A DNA stretch of 64,000 bases from Frigoriglobus tundricola (GCF_013128195.2 NZ_CP053452.2:5518001-5582000), one strand, 5' to 3'. Shown: positions 8,572 through 16,825, counted from the stretch's first letter. The notes: a model not told the origin generated them from the sequence alone. Numbers and translations: made by a program.

Positions 8572-8948
8572 TGGCGGACACCAGCACCCCGGCCGCGGCC
8601 GGCGAAGCGAAGACCACGGGCCGGCGCGTCCTCGAGGGGATCGTCACCCGCGACAAGATGATCAAGACCCGGCGCGTCGAGGTCGAGCGCCTGGTCCGGC
8701 ACCCGAAGTACGGCAAGTTCGTCAAGCGGCGGACGGTGTGCTACGTCCACGACGAGGCCAACGCGTCGCACCTCGGGGACACCGTCGAGATCATCGAGAG
8801 CCGTCCGCTGTCCAAGACGAAGCGGTGGGCGCTCGTCAAGGTCGTCAAGAAGGCGCCGAGCCGGACGCTGTCGAACCTGGAAGGCGCCGTCGCCGGCAGC
8901 GACGCGGCCGCCACGGCGACCGCCCCGAAGGCCGAAGAGAAGAAATAG
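8571..8948 (+). CDS. rpsQ: 30S ribosomal protein S17
   Basis: The 125-residue protein has an OB fold with '[32 protein letters not shown]' (in pieces), '[26 protein letters not shown]' and an Ala-rich N-terminus and C-terminus beyond the usual 85 residues. S17 is a primary 16S rRNA binder. Its start overlaps the rpmC stop by one base, implying translational coupling. Confidence 0.95.
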   Translation: MADTSTPAAAGEAKTTGRRVLEGIVTRDKMIKTRRVEVERLVRHPKYGKFVKRRTVCYVHDEANASHLGDTVEIIESRPLSKTKRWALVKVVKKAPSRTLSNLEGAVAGSDAAATATAPKAEEKK

Positions 8949-9072
8949 CTGTTGGCCGTTGCGAAAGCTGTACGCTCCTGGCTGTTGGCTTTTTAGCCAA
9001 ACCGGACAAACTAGCGACGATTCGGCCCGGCTAATAGCCAAACGCTGACAGCCACAGCTTTGAGGGATACGA
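8949..9072. repeat. Imperfect palindromic spacer rpsQ-rplN
   Basis: AGCTGTTGGC, AAAGCTGT and GGCTGTTGGCTTTTTAGC on the left face GCTAATAGCCAAACGCTGAC and ACAGCTTTG on the right. It is less regular than the AGTGG-type spacers but of the same size and position. Confidence 0.55.
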
Positions 9073-9438
9073 ATGATTCAGATGTATACCTACCTCGATG
9101 TGGCCGACAACACCGGGGCCAAAGAGGTGATGTGCATCCAGGTGCTCGGCGGCAGCAAGCGCCGCGTCGCGTACCTGGGGGACATCATCCGGGCGAGCGT
9201 GAAGAAGGCGCTGCCGGGCGGCGACGTGAAGCAGGGCGACGTGGTCAAAGGCGTCGTGGTCCGCACCCGCGTCGCCACCCGCCGCGAGGACGGGAGCTAC
9301 GTCCGCTTCGACCGCAACGCGCTCGTGCTGCTCGACAACGACAACAACCCGCGCGGGACCCGCATCTTCGGCGCGGTGCCCCGCGAACTGCGGGCGAAGT
9401 TCAACAAGATCCTCAGCCTCGCGGCCGAGGTCGTTTGA
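9073..9438 (+). CDS. rplN: 50S ribosomal protein L14
   Basis: The 121-residue L14 is of standard length, with '[20 protein letters not shown]', '[14 protein letters not shown]', 'KGVVVRTR' and '[13 protein letters not shown]'. L14 forms intersubunit bridges and is the RsfS target in other bacteria. GAGGGATACG precedes the start. Confidence 0.98.
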   Translation: MIQMYTYLDVADNTGAKEVMCIQVLGGSKRRVAYLGDIIRASVKKALPGGDVKQGDVVKGVVVRTRVATRREDGSYVRFDRNALVLLDNDNNPRGTRIFGAVPRELRAKFNKILSLAAEVV

Positions 9439-9542
9439 GGGAGTTTTCGGTGCTCAGTGTTCAGTGTTCGGCCAGCAATGTGAACTGCCGGCCGGGCCTG
9501 TGCTGGGTGCTGACAACTGAACACTGAAAACTGAGCACTGAT
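9439..9542. repeat. Palindromic spacer rplN-rplX
   Basis: TTTCGGTGCTCAGTGTTCAG on the left and CTGAACACTGAAAACTGAGC on the right form an inverted repeat with a GC-rich palindromic centre (GCCGGCCGGGC). The rplX ATG follows at once. Confidence 0.75.
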
Positions 9543-9890
9543 ATGTTTTTCCGCAAAGACGATGTGGTCGAAGTGGTCGCCGGGGACGACAAGGGCACCC
9601 GCGGGAAGGTGCTGCGCGTCCTCCGCGCGAAGAACAAAGTCGTGATCGAGGGCGTCAACCGCGTGTACCGGCACCTGAAGCCGTCGCGGCGCAACCCGCA
9701 GGGCGGGCGGCTCTCAAAGGAGATGCCGGTGGACGCCTCGAACGTCATGCTCATCGACCCGGTCAAGAACGCGCCCACCCGCGTCGGCGTCCGTTACGCC
9801 CCGGACGGCAGCAAGGAACTGTTCGCCAAGAAGAGCGGCTCGCGCCTCCGGGTGCTCAGCAAGCCGGACCCGAAGTACGCCAAGAAGTAG
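9543..9890 (+). CDS. rplX: 50S ribosomal protein L24
   Basis: The 115-residue protein starts with a KOW motif (DDVVEVVAGDDKGTRGKV) and continues with 'VIEGVNRVYRHLKPSRRNPQGGRL'. It nucleates 50S assembly. Length is near normal (about 105), with a basic tail ending 'PKYAKK'. Confidence 0.96.
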   Translation: MFFRKDDVVEVVAGDDKGTRGKVLRVLRAKNKVVIEGVNRVYRHLKPSRRNPQGGRLSKEMPVDASNVMLIDPVKNAPTRVGVRYAPDGSKELFAKKSGSRLRVLSKPDPKYAKK

Positions 9891-10000
9891 TGGCCGGCGG
9901 ACAGTGAGCGGCGGGCCGTGATCACGCGGCCCGAGTACCCGCGAGCTGCTTGCTGACTGCTCACCGTACACTGACTTTCCACTGCCCACTGTTCCCGACC
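9891..10000. repeat. Palindromic spacer rplX-rplE
   Basis: GGCGGACAGTGAGCGGCGGG and CCGTGATCACGCGG lie left of TGACTGCTCACCGTACACTG and CCACTGCCCACTG. Pairing is partial. The remaining 50 bases to rplE carry GAGGGATC as a Shine-Dalgarno candidate. Confidence 0.5.
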
Positions 10001-10053
10001 CGTACCGGACCCGTTGGTAATGGGTTCGCCATAGGTCAACGAGGGATCACGCG

Positions 10054-10626
10054 ATGACAGCGACGACGACGAGTCCTCCGGCCCGGCTCCTGGCGCGGTA
10101 CAACAAAGAGATTGTACCGGCGCTCTCCAAGAAGTTCGGGCGGACGAACCTCCACAGCCTGCCGAAGCTCTCGAAGATCGTCCTGAACATGGGCGTGGGC
10201 AAGGCGCTGCAAGATAAGGAGCGGATGAAGCTCGCGGCCGAGCAGCTCGGGCTGATCGCCGGGCAGCGCGCCCAGGTCACGAAGGCTCGGGTGGCGGTGA
10301 GCGGCTTCCGGCTCCGCGAGAACAACGAGATCGGCTGCCGGGTGACGCTCCGCGGCAAGCGGATGTACGAGTTCCTCGATCGGCTCATCAACCTCGCGCT
10401 GCCGCGCATCCGCGACTTTCGGGGGATCAACCCGAAGAGCTTCGACGGTAACGGCAACTACAGTATGGGTCTGACGGAACAGCTCGTGTTCCCCGAGATC
10501 GACCCCGACAAGGTGACGTTCACGCAGGGCATGGACATCACCTTCGTCACCACGACCAAGAACGACGACGAGGCCCGCGAACTGCTCCGCGCCTTCGGGA
10601 TGCCGTTCCGGGACGACACCAAATAG
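10054..10626 (+). CDS. rplE: 50S ribosomal protein L5
   Basis: The 190-residue L5 has 'KIVLNMGVGKA', 'GQRAQVTKARVAVSGFRLRE', 'GCRVTLRGKRMYEFLDRL' and 'DITFVTTTKNDDEARELL'. It binds 5S rRNA and the P-site tRNA elbow. Length is close to the usual 180. GAGGGATC lies about 10 bases before the ATG. Confidence 0.98.
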   Translation: MTATTTSPPARLLARYNKEIVPALSKKFGRTNLHSLPKLSKIVLNMGVGKALQDKERMKLAAEQLGLIAGQRAQVTKARVAVSGFRLRENNEIGCRVTLRGKRMYEFLDRLINLALPRIRDFRGINPKSFDGNGNYSMGLTEQLVFPEIDPDKVTFTQGMDITFVTTTKNDDEARELLRAFGMPFRDDTK

Positions 10627-10720
10627 TGGATAGTGGGCAGTGGTCGGTGCGTAGAGAAAGACAGCGAGTGCCTTTTTCTTCCACTGTACACGGCTCACCG
10701 TCCACGGCCCACTAATAGCA
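10627..10720. repeat. Palindromic spacer rplE-rpsZ
   Basis: TAGTGGATAGTGGGCAGTGG on the left faces CCACTGTACACGG and CACCGTCCACGGCCCACTA on the right. Same AGTGG/CCACT composition as the other spacers. Confidence 0.65.
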
Positions 10721-10791
10721 GGAACGGCCGGCTCCCCCGAAGCGCGTGTCTTCGGGTCCGAGTCGGAACGCCGCACCGAGACACCCGAGCG

Positions 10792-11052
10792 ATGTCAACC
10801 AACGCGAAAGAAGCCACGTACCGCCGCCAACTGGTGGCCGTCGAACTGCACAAGGCCGAGCTGAAGAAGCCGGTCGATCAGCGGGACCCGAAAAAGGTGC
10901 TGCCCGGCCGCGATCTCGTGAAGATCTGCCGCCGGTGCCAACTGTGCGGCCGCGCCCGCGCCGTGTACCGCAAGTTCGGCTGCTGCCGCATCTGTTTCCG
11001 CAAGCTCGCGAGCGACGGGCTGATTCCCGGCGTGCGCAAGGCGTCCTGGTAA
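10792..11052 (+). CDS. rpsZ: 30S ribosomal protein S14, zinc-binding, intermediate length
   Basis: The ATG at 10792 gives 86 residues. The C-terminal half carries the zinc ribbon CQLC-x12-CRIC and '[10 protein letters not shown]', typical of S14. Zinc-type S14 is usually about 61 residues and the zinc-free type about 90-100. This one has the cysteines together with a longer N-terminus, so it is a zinc-containing intermediate form. It is followed after 24 bases by rpsH. Confidence 0.93.
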   Translation: MSTNAKEATYRRQLVAVELHKAELKKPVDQRDPKKVLPGRDLVKICRRCQLCGRARAVYRKFGCCRICFRKLASDGLIPGVRKASW

Positions 11053-11076
11053 CCACGAAAGGGGAGGACTACTGCT

Positions 11077-11535
11077 ATGATGACCGACCCGATCGCGGAC
11101 ATGCTGACGCGCATCCGCAACGCCAATAACATCGAGCGCCCGCTCGTCGAGATGCCGGCCACCAACCTCAAGGTCGCCGTTGCCAAGGTGCTGCTCGAAG
11201 AGGGCTTCATCCTCGGCTACCGGACGGGCGTCTACGTCGACACCCCGACCGAAAGCGGTGGGACGACGAAAGAGTTCAAGGAGCTGGAGAAGCTCGGCGA
11301 ACCGCACGCCGTCCTCCAGGTCTTCCTGAAGTACGGCCCGGACGGCGAACGGGTGATCCGCCACATCGAGCGGTACTCCAAGCCCGGCCGGCGCGTGTAC
11401 CAGGGCTACAAGGACGTGCGGCGCGTGCTCGACGGGTTGGGCATCGCCATCCTCAGCACCAGCAAGGGCGTCATGTCCGACCGGCAGGCCAAAAAGGCCA
11501 AGGTCGGTGGCGAGATGCTTTGCACCGTGTGGTGA
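11077..11535 (+). CDS. rpsH: 30S ribosomal protein S8
   Basis: The 152-residue S8 starts 'MMTDPIADMLTRIRNANN' and ends with 'GLGIAILSTSKGVMSDRQA' and 'GGEMLCTVW', both classic. An insertion of about 18 residues near position 60-80 makes it longer than the usual 132. GGGGAGG precedes the start. The 222-base gap after it shows no gene or clear palindrome, only a small GGCTTTTTAGCC hairpin. Confidence 0.97.
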   Translation: MMTDPIADMLTRIRNANNIERPLVEMPATNLKVAVAKVLLEEGFILGYRTGVYVDTPTESGGTTKEFKELEKLGEPHAVLQVFLKYGPDGERVIRHIERYSKPGRRVYQGYKDVRRVLDGLGIAILSTSKGVMSDRQAKKAKVGGEMLCTVW

Positions 11536-11757
11536 GCCGCGAGCGGGGGGTGTGGGCTTTTTAGCCTGTTGCTTCTGATCACCCTACTCCCCGGCGTGTT
11601 TGTTTTCGCAGTGTTCGCGTTGAGTGCTCGTAGGTGCGGTCGCGTTTGAGGTCACCAGCGTTCGTGCGACTCGCCAGCGAAGCGGAATCCGATTCGTGAA
11701 ATTCAACGAGGGGCCGCGTTCCGGGTTCAACCCGGTGAAGCCCCGGAGGAACGGACG

Positions 11758-12303
11758 ATGTCTCGTATCGGAAAGCAGCCGATCGCCATCCCCGCGGGGG
11801 TGAAGATCGCGGTCGCGGGCGGCAAGGTGAAGGTCGAGGGGCCGAAGGGCAAGCTCGAGATCACCTACCACCCGAACATGAAGGTCGAGTCGGACGGCAA
11901 GGCACTGAAAGTGACCCGGCCCGATGACGACCGCCAGAACCGCGCGCTGCACGGTCTGACCCGGGCGCTGATCAACAACATGGTGATCGGCGTCACGAAG
12001 GGCTACGAGAAGAAACTGAAGGTCGAAGGCGTCGGGTTCCAGGCCGCGGCCAAGGGCAAGGGCGTGGAACTGACGGTCGGCTTCGCCAACCGCATCGTCC
12101 ACAACCCGCCGGACGGCATCACAGTCGCGGTGCCCGACCCGACGACGATCGTGGTCAGCGGCGCCGACAAGCAGGCCGTGGGCCAGTTCGCCGCCGAGAT
12201 CCGCGCCAGCCGGAAGCCGGAACCGTATAAGGGCAAGGGCGTTCGGTACGAGAACGAAGTCGTCCGCCGCAAGGAAGGGAAGTCGTTTGCTGCTGGGAAA
12301 TAG
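11758..12303 (+). CDS. rplF: 50S ribosomal protein L6
   Basis: The 181-residue L6 has two repeated domains, with 'MSRIGKQPIAIPAGVKI' at the start and 'QFAAEIRASRKPEPYKGKG' plus 'KEGKSFAAGK' near the end. It sits beside the sarcin-ricin loop. Length is standard. GGAGGAACGG precedes the ATG. Confidence 0.98.
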   Translation: MSRIGKQPIAIPAGVKIAVAGGKVKVEGPKGKLEITYHPNMKVESDGKALKVTRPDDDRQNRALHGLTRALINNMVIGVTKGYEKKLKVEGVGFQAAAKGKGVELTVGFANRIVHNPPDGITVAVPDPTTIVVSGADKQAVGQFAAEIRASRKPEPYKGKGVRYENEVVRRKEGKSFAAGK

Positions 12304-12421
12304 TGGGCAGTGGGCAGCGGGCGGTGGGCCGGTTCATACGAACGCCCTCCGACTCGCTGCCTGACGCCCGGTGTTACGGCGGCTTTAACTGTCCACTGCA
12401 CTCTGTCCACTGCACACTGCT
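12304..12421. repeat. Palindromic spacer rplF-rplR
   Basis: AGTGGGCAGTGGGCAGCGGG at the left end and CTGTCCACTGCACTCTGTCC / ACTGCACACTG at the right form an inverted repeat. The interior is unrelated. The rplR ATG begins immediately after. Confidence 0.7.
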
Positions 12422-12946
12422 ATGAACGCACAGAAACACAAGCTGAAGAGGGCGGAGCGGCGGCGGTACCGCGTGCGCAAGGCGCTTTACGGCACGCCGC
12501 AGAAGCCGCGGCTCAGCGTGAGCCGCACCAACCTGCACATCTCGGCCCAACTGATCGACGACCTGAACGGGGTCACGCTCGCCGCCGCCACGAGCGCCGG
12601 CAAGGCGTCCGGCCTCAAGCACGGCGGCAACGTCGCCGCGGCGAAGGTCGTCGGCCAGAAGCTCGCCGAGGCCGCCAAGGCGAAGGGGATCACGAGCGCC
12701 GCGTTCGACCGCGGGGCGTTCCGGTTCCACGGGCGGATCGCGGCGCTGGCCGTCGCGGCGACCGAGGCCGGGCTGGTCTGCACCAGCCTGGAATCGCTGA
12801 AGGCCAAGGCGGCGGCCGGTCCGAGCGCCGAGCCCGCCAAGGCCGAGGCGAAGCCGAAGGCCGAGGGCAAGCCCAAGGGCGACGCGAAGCCGAAGGGCGA
12901 GTTCGCCATGAAGGAAAAGAAGAAGCCGGAAGGCGACAAAAAATAA
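12422..12946 (+). CDS. rplR: 50S ribosomal protein L18 with Lys-rich tail
   Basis: Residues 1-122 are L18 ('RRYRVRKALYGTPQKPRLSV', 'NLHISAQLIDD', 'AFDRGAFRFHGRIAALA'), which binds 5S rRNA. Residues 123-174 are an Ala/Lys/Glu low-complexity tail with repeated 'KAEAKPKAEGKPKGDAKPKG'. The tail is absent from standard L18 (about 118 residues). Confidence 0.95.
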   Translation: MNAQKHKLKRAERRRYRVRKALYGTPQKPRLSVSRTNLHISAQLIDDLNGVTLAAATSAGKASGLKHGGNVAAAKVVGQKLAEAAKAKGITSAAFDRGAFRFHGRIAALAVAATEAGLVCTSLESLKAKAAAGPSAEPAKAEAKPKAEGKPKGDAKPKGEFAMKEKKKPEGDKK

Positions 12947-13040
12947 GTGGGCCGTGGACAGCCGGCGGTGGGCAGATGAGGCAGCGGAAGCCGTCGTCTT
13001 TCTGCTCGACCTGCCCACTGAACACCAACCACTGTCCACT
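12947..13040. repeat. Palindromic spacer rplR-rpsE
   Basis: GTGGGCCGTGGACAGCCGG and GTGGGCAG at the left face CTGCCCACTGAACACCAACC and ACTGTCCAC at the right. Confidence 0.65.
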
Positions 13041-13093
13041 TTTCAACGAGATTCCAGGTTGGGGGTGTCCGATCCCCCACAAGAGGGTAGATC

Positions 13094-13609
13094 ATGGCGC
13101 GTGAGCGGCGGGACAGGGGCGATGGCGACTCGCGCGACAACGCGCTGGTCGATTTCGTCGTGAAGATTCGGCGGTCCGCCTGTGTGGTGAAGGGCGGCCG
13201 GCGGTTCAGCTTCAACGCCCTCGTGGTGGTCGGCGACCGCCGCGGGAAGGTGTCCTACGGGTACGGCAAGGCCAACGAGGTGCCTCCCGCCGTCGAAAAG
13301 GCCATCAAGGAAGGTGAGGGCAACGTCGGCCGGTCGAAGAAAGTGTCCGTTCGCGGCAGCACCATCCCGCACCGGGTGATCGGCAAGTACGGCGCCAGCC
13401 GGGTGATCCTGGTTCCGGCCGGCCCCGGCACCGGTGTGAAGGCCGGCCCCGGCGTCCGCGAGGTGCTGCAAGCGTGCGGCATCACCAACATTCTGACCAA
13501 AGTACACGGCAGCACGAACCCGATCAACCTCGTCAAAGCCACCCTCAACGGGCTCGCGCAACTGCGGACCAAAGAGGACGTGGCCCGGCTGCGTGGGGTG
13601 GCACTCTAA
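13094..13609 (+). CDS. rpsE: 30S ribosomal protein S5
   Basis: The 171-residue S5 has the dsRBD-like N-terminal half ('FVVKIRRSACVVKGGRRFSF', 'GKVSYGYGKANEVPPAVEKA') and the C-terminal 'GPGTGVKAGPGVREVLQACG'. It helps decoding accuracy. GAGGGTAGATC precedes the ATG. Its stop overlaps rplO as TAATG, so rpmD (L30), usual at this position, is absent. Confidence 0.98.
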   Translation: MARERRDRGDGDSRDNALVDFVVKIRRSACVVKGGRRFSFNALVVVGDRRGKVSYGYGKANEVPPAVEKAIKEGEGNVGRSKKVSVRGSTIPHRVIGKYGASRVILVPAGPGTGVKAGPGVREVLQACGITNILTKVHGSTNPINLVKATLNGLAQLRTKEDVARLRGVAL

Positions 13610-14145
13610 TGGACCTAACAACTGTTTCGACGGGCGTTGCCAAACGCAAACTGAAGCGCCGCGTCGGGCGCGGCATCGGCTCGGGCCAGGGCAAGACGTC
13701 CGGCCTCGGTATGAAGGGCCAGTACGCCAGCGCCGGCGCGCGGCTCCCCAGCGGACTGTTCGAAGGCGGCCAGATGCCGCTGTACCGCCGCTGGCCGAAG
13801 CGGGGCTTCAGCCACGCGACCTGGGACAAGCACTACGCCATCGTGAACGTCGGCGACCTCGACGCGTTCGACGCCAACAGCACGGTCGATATGGCCGCTC
13901 TGAAGGCCCGGCGCCTGGTCGTCGGCACGTTCGACGGCGTCCGCATCCTCGGCGAGGGCGAGCTGACGAAGCCCCTGACCGTGAAGGCCGACCACTTCTC
14001 CAAGAGCGCTCTGGAGAAGGTCAAGAAGGCCGGGGGCACCGCCGACGTGCTGCCCAAGCCGAAAAAGCCGGTGCGCAACAAGATGGGATCGAAGAAGAAG
14101 GCGCTGGACGCGGCCAAGGCCGCCAAGGCGCCCAAGACGTCGTGA
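13609..14145 (+). CDS. rplO: 50S ribosomal protein L15
   Basis: The 178-residue L15 begins with the Gly/Lys-rich 'RRVGRGIGSGQGKTSGLGMK' region and 'GGQMPLYRRWPKRGF', both diagnostic. The C-terminal 30 residues are a Lys/Ala tail beyond the normal end (about 145). Start is fixed by the one-base overlap with the rpsE stop. Confidence 0.96.
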   Translation: MDLTTVSTGVAKRKLKRRVGRGIGSGQGKTSGLGMKGQYASAGARLPSGLFEGGQMPLYRRWPKRGFSHATWDKHYAIVNVGDLDAFDANSTVDMAALKARRLVVGTFDGVRILGEGELTKPLTVKADHFSKSALEKVKKAGGTADVLPKPKKPVRNKMGSKKKALDAAKAAKAPKTS

Positions 14146-14250
14146 CGCACGGAACGCAGACCGCGGAACGTGGGGTGGAGAGAACGGGTTCTCTGGATTT
14201 CGTTCCGCACTCCGCGCCCCGCGGTCCGCACTTTCAGGGACCACGGTAAC
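14146..14250. repeat. Palindromic spacer rplO-secY
   Basis: CACGGAACGCAGACCGCGGA on the left and TCCGCGCCCCGCGGTCCGC on the right form an imperfect inverted repeat around GAGAACGGGTTCTC. The composition resembles the element at 42197-42310. Confidence 0.65.
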
Positions 14251-15789
14251 ATGAACTGGCGCTCCATCTGCCTCGCCGGCGGCGTCCTGAGCCTCATCGG
14301 CGGGCTGGCGTCCTTCTCCTACGGTGGCCCGTCGTGGGCGGGGTGGACGTTCACCCTCTTAGGCGCCGCCGCCGCCATTCTCGGTCTCGTGCCCGACCAG
14401 CTCCTGACGATCTTCAAGATCCCCGAACTGCGGAAGAAGATCCTCATCACGCTCATCTTCCTGGCGGTCTACCGCATCGGCTACTACGTGCCGCTGCCGG
14501 CCATCGACCAGGTCAAGATGGCCGAGAAGATGCAACAGGCGCAGTCCGGGGCGCTCGGCCAGGTGCTCGGCTTCGTGTCGCAGTTCTCCGGCGGCAACCT
14601 GAGCACGGCGTGCATCTTCTCGCTCGGCATCATGCCGTACATCTCCGCGTCCATCATCATCCAGTTGCTGTCCAGCGGGGTTCTGCCGTCGCTGGAGCGG
14701 CTCCGCAAAGAGGGTGAAGCGGGGCGGAAGAAGATCAACGAACTCACGCGCTACCTGACGGTGCCCATCTGCCTGATCCAGGCCGTTATGATCGTCCAGA
14801 CGGTCATGAAGCCCGACGACGGCATGGGCGGCGGGATGGGCCTGGCCGCCAGCGGGTACGGCGAGGGCTTCGACTTGTGGTGGTTCGGGTTCGTGGCCGT
14901 GGTCACCCTCACGGCGGGCACCGTCTTCCTCATGTGGCTCGGCGAACAGATCGACGAGTACGGCATCGGGAACGGCATCTCGCTCATCATCATGGCCGGC
15001 ATCGTCGCCCGCATCCCGGACGCGACCAACTCGCTGCTCATGGACAGCGTCACCGGCCGGTTGAAGGAGTCGGTGTTCACGCTCGGCGGGGCGACCGGCG
15101 ACATCAGCTTCGAGAAGCTCCTGGTGCTCCTGGTCCTGTTCGTGACGGTGGTGGTGGGCGTGATCGCGATGACCAAGGCCCAGCGGCGCATCCCGACGCA
15201 GAGCGCCAAGCACGTCCGCGGGCGCCGCGTGTACGGCGGCACGCGACAGTTCCTGCCGATGAAGGTGAACGCGGCCGGCGTCATGCCCGTCATCTTCGCC
15301 AGCACGCTGCTCATTCTGCCGTACTTCCTGTTCAACATCCTCTATTCCGCGTCCGACGGGACCCTCGGCTGGGCCGGGACGCTCGCCAACGTGCTCCAGA
15401 ACCACCGCGGCTGGGTGTACAACCTGCTCTATGTGGTGATGATCTACGTGTTCACGTACTTCTGGGTCGCCATCACCTTCAACCCGAAGGAGATCGCCGA
15501 CAACCTGAAGGACCACGGCAGCTTCATCCCCGGCTACCGGCCGGGCAAGAAGACGGCCGACTACCTCGAACGCGTGCTGATGCGGGTCACGTTCGTCGGG
15601 GCCGCGTTCCTCGCGGTCATCGCGATCATCCCGAACGTCGTCTCCAGTGAGTTGGAGATCCCGCCGCAGGTCGCCAGCTTTTATGGCGGCACCGGCCTCC
15701 TGATCGTCATCAGCGTGGCGCTGGACCTCGTGCAGAAGATCAACAGCCACCTCGTTATGCGGAACTATCCCGGCCTCACCGACGAGTAG
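14251..15789 (+). CDS. secY: Protein translocase subunit SecY with N-terminal extension
   Basis: The 512-residue protein is the SecYEG channel subunit of the inner membrane. 'FKIPELRKKILIT' is the usual SecY start region, and 'YGIGNGISLIIMAGI' and 'YFWVAITFNPKEIADNLK' are family signatures. The ATG at 14251 (AGGGA upstream) adds about 50 residues forming a hydrophobic hairpin before this region. A GTG at 14389 would give a conventional 466-residue SecY but lacks an SD, so the longer form is preferred. A terminator follows. Confidence 0.95.
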   Translation: MNWRSICLAGGVLSLIGGLASFSYGGPSWAGWTFTLLGAAAAILGLVPDQLLTIFKIPELRKKILITLIFLAVYRIGYYVPLPAIDQVKMAEKMQQAQSGALGQVLGFVSQFSGGNLSTACIFSLGIMPYISASIIIQLLSSGVLPSLERLRKEGEAGRKKINELTRYLTVPICLIQAVMIVQTVMKPDDGMGGGMGLAASGYGEGFDLWWFGFVAVVTLTAGTVFLMWLGEQIDEYGIGNGISLIIMAGIVARIPDATNSLLMDSVTGRLKESVFTLGGATGDISFEKLLVLLVLFVTVVVGVIAMTKAQRRIPTQSAKHVRGRRVYGGTRQFLPMKVNAAGVMPVIFASTLLILPYFLFNILYSASDGTLGWAGTLANVLQNHRGWVYNLLYVVMIYVFTYFWVAITFNPKEIADNLKDHGSFIPGYRPGKKTADYLERVLMRVTFVGAAFLAVIAIIPNVVSSELEIPPQVASFYGGTGLLIVISVALDLVQKINSHLVMRNYPGLTDE

Positions 15790-15806
15790 CCGGCGGTCCA
15801 CCGTTC

Positions 15807-15840
15807 ACCCGGCGCCGCTGGCGTCGCGCCGCCGGGTTTT
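15807..15840 (+). terminator. Terminator after secY
   Basis: ACCCGGCG (15807-15814) pairs with CGCCGGGT (15830-15837) and is followed by TTTT. It closes the ribosomal/secY unit, so adk probably has its own promoter or depends on read-through. Confidence 0.6.
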
Positions 15841-15985
15841 CGACCCCGTCCCCTTGCTGAACTTCCGACCGCTCTGGACAATACGGAAGTTGTGAAGGAT
15901 CGGTGTTGCCCTCCACCTGCCCCGCGGCGACCGGCCGTTCGGCGCGGCGGGCGACACTCCCCGGCTGGCACAAGGCGGGCGGCTC

Positions 15986-16672
15986 ATGCGACTGGTACTC
16001 GTCGGACCACCGGGCAGCGGGAAGGGGACGCAAGCCGAACGGCTGGTTCACCGGTTCGATCTGACACAAGTCGGCACCGGTGCCATGTTCCGCGACGCGA
16101 TCGCTCGCCGCACCGAACTGGGCAAGGCGGTCGAGCCGCTCATCAAGCAGGGGCTGCTGGTCGCCGACCCGATCGTGGATGAGATGGTCGCCGAGCTGTT
16201 CCGCCGACCGGACCGCCCCGACCGCTTCGTGATGGACGGCTACCCGCGGACCTACTCACAGGCGATCGCCTTCGACGCGCTCTTGAGGCTGGAATACCTC
16301 TCGCTGAACGCGGTCATCAACCTGACGATCCCCGACGACGAGGTGGTGACGCGGATCAGCGGGCGGCGGTGCTGCCCGGCGTGCGGCACGTGCTTCCACG
16401 TCGTCGCCCGCCCGCCAAAGGTGCCGGGCCAGTGCGACAAGTGCGGCGCGGCCCTCGTCCTCCGGGACGACGACCGGGAAGAAACGATCCGCCGCCGGCT
16501 GGGCGAGTTCCACAAGAACACGGACGCGCTGCTCGACCACTACCGGCGGCAGCACCTCGTTCGCGACATCGACGCGACCGACCCCCCGGACACGATTTTC
16601 GCGAACATTCTCAAGGCGCTCGGCTGCCCCGACACCGAACCCGCGATCGGCAGCCAGCGCGTGAGTGCGTGA
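15986..16672 (+). CDS. adk: Adenylate kinase, zinc-LID type
   Basis: It interconverts ATP + AMP and 2 ADP in the cytosol. The 228-residue protein has the P-loop GPPGSGKGTQ (residues 7-16), 'MDGYPRT' and a long LID. The LID carries a four-cysteine zinc site (Cys130-x2-Cys133 and Cys150-x2-Cys153), as in Gram-positive-type enzymes. 'DDREETIRRRLGEFH' follows the LID. The position after secY is conserved in many bacteria. The 146-base gap before it shows no gene. Confidence 0.96.
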   Translation: MRLVLVGPPGSGKGTQAERLVHRFDLTQVGTGAMFRDAIARRTELGKAVEPLIKQGLLVADPIVDEMVAELFRRPDRPDRFVMDGYPRTYSQAIAFDALLRLEYLSLNAVINLTIPDDEVVTRISGRRCCPACGTCFHVVARPPKVPGQCDKCGAALVLRDDDREETIRRRLGEFHKNTDALLDHYRRQHLVRDIDATDPPDTIFANILKALGCPDTEPAIGSQRVSA

Positions 16673-16741
16673 TCCGTACCTGAGCCCCGAACCCGAGAAG
16701 GGAGGACCCGATGATACCCGACGGCATACGTCCGCCATCGC

Positions 16742-16813
16742 CCTCCCGTAGCTCAGGGGCAGAGCCGCATCCTTATAAGTTGCAGGTCGTCGGTTCGAAT
16801 CCGACCGGGAGGA
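16742..16813 (+). tRNA. tRNA with anticodon UAU (Ile, AUA codon)
   Basis: A 72-base cloverleaf can be drawn: a 7-bp acceptor stem CCTCCCG/CGGGAGG with discriminator A, a D arm GCTC..GAGC, an anticodon loop CTTATAA (anticodon TAT at 16774-16776) and a perfect T arm GTCGG-TTCGAAT-CCGAC. The anticodon stem has a T-T mismatch (16770 with 16780). CCA is not encoded. A UAU anticodon reads Ile AUA, normally read by lysidine-modified CAU tRNA in bacteria, so identity should be checked. Confidence 0.8.
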
Positions 16814-16825
16814 CTCGGCCGAACG

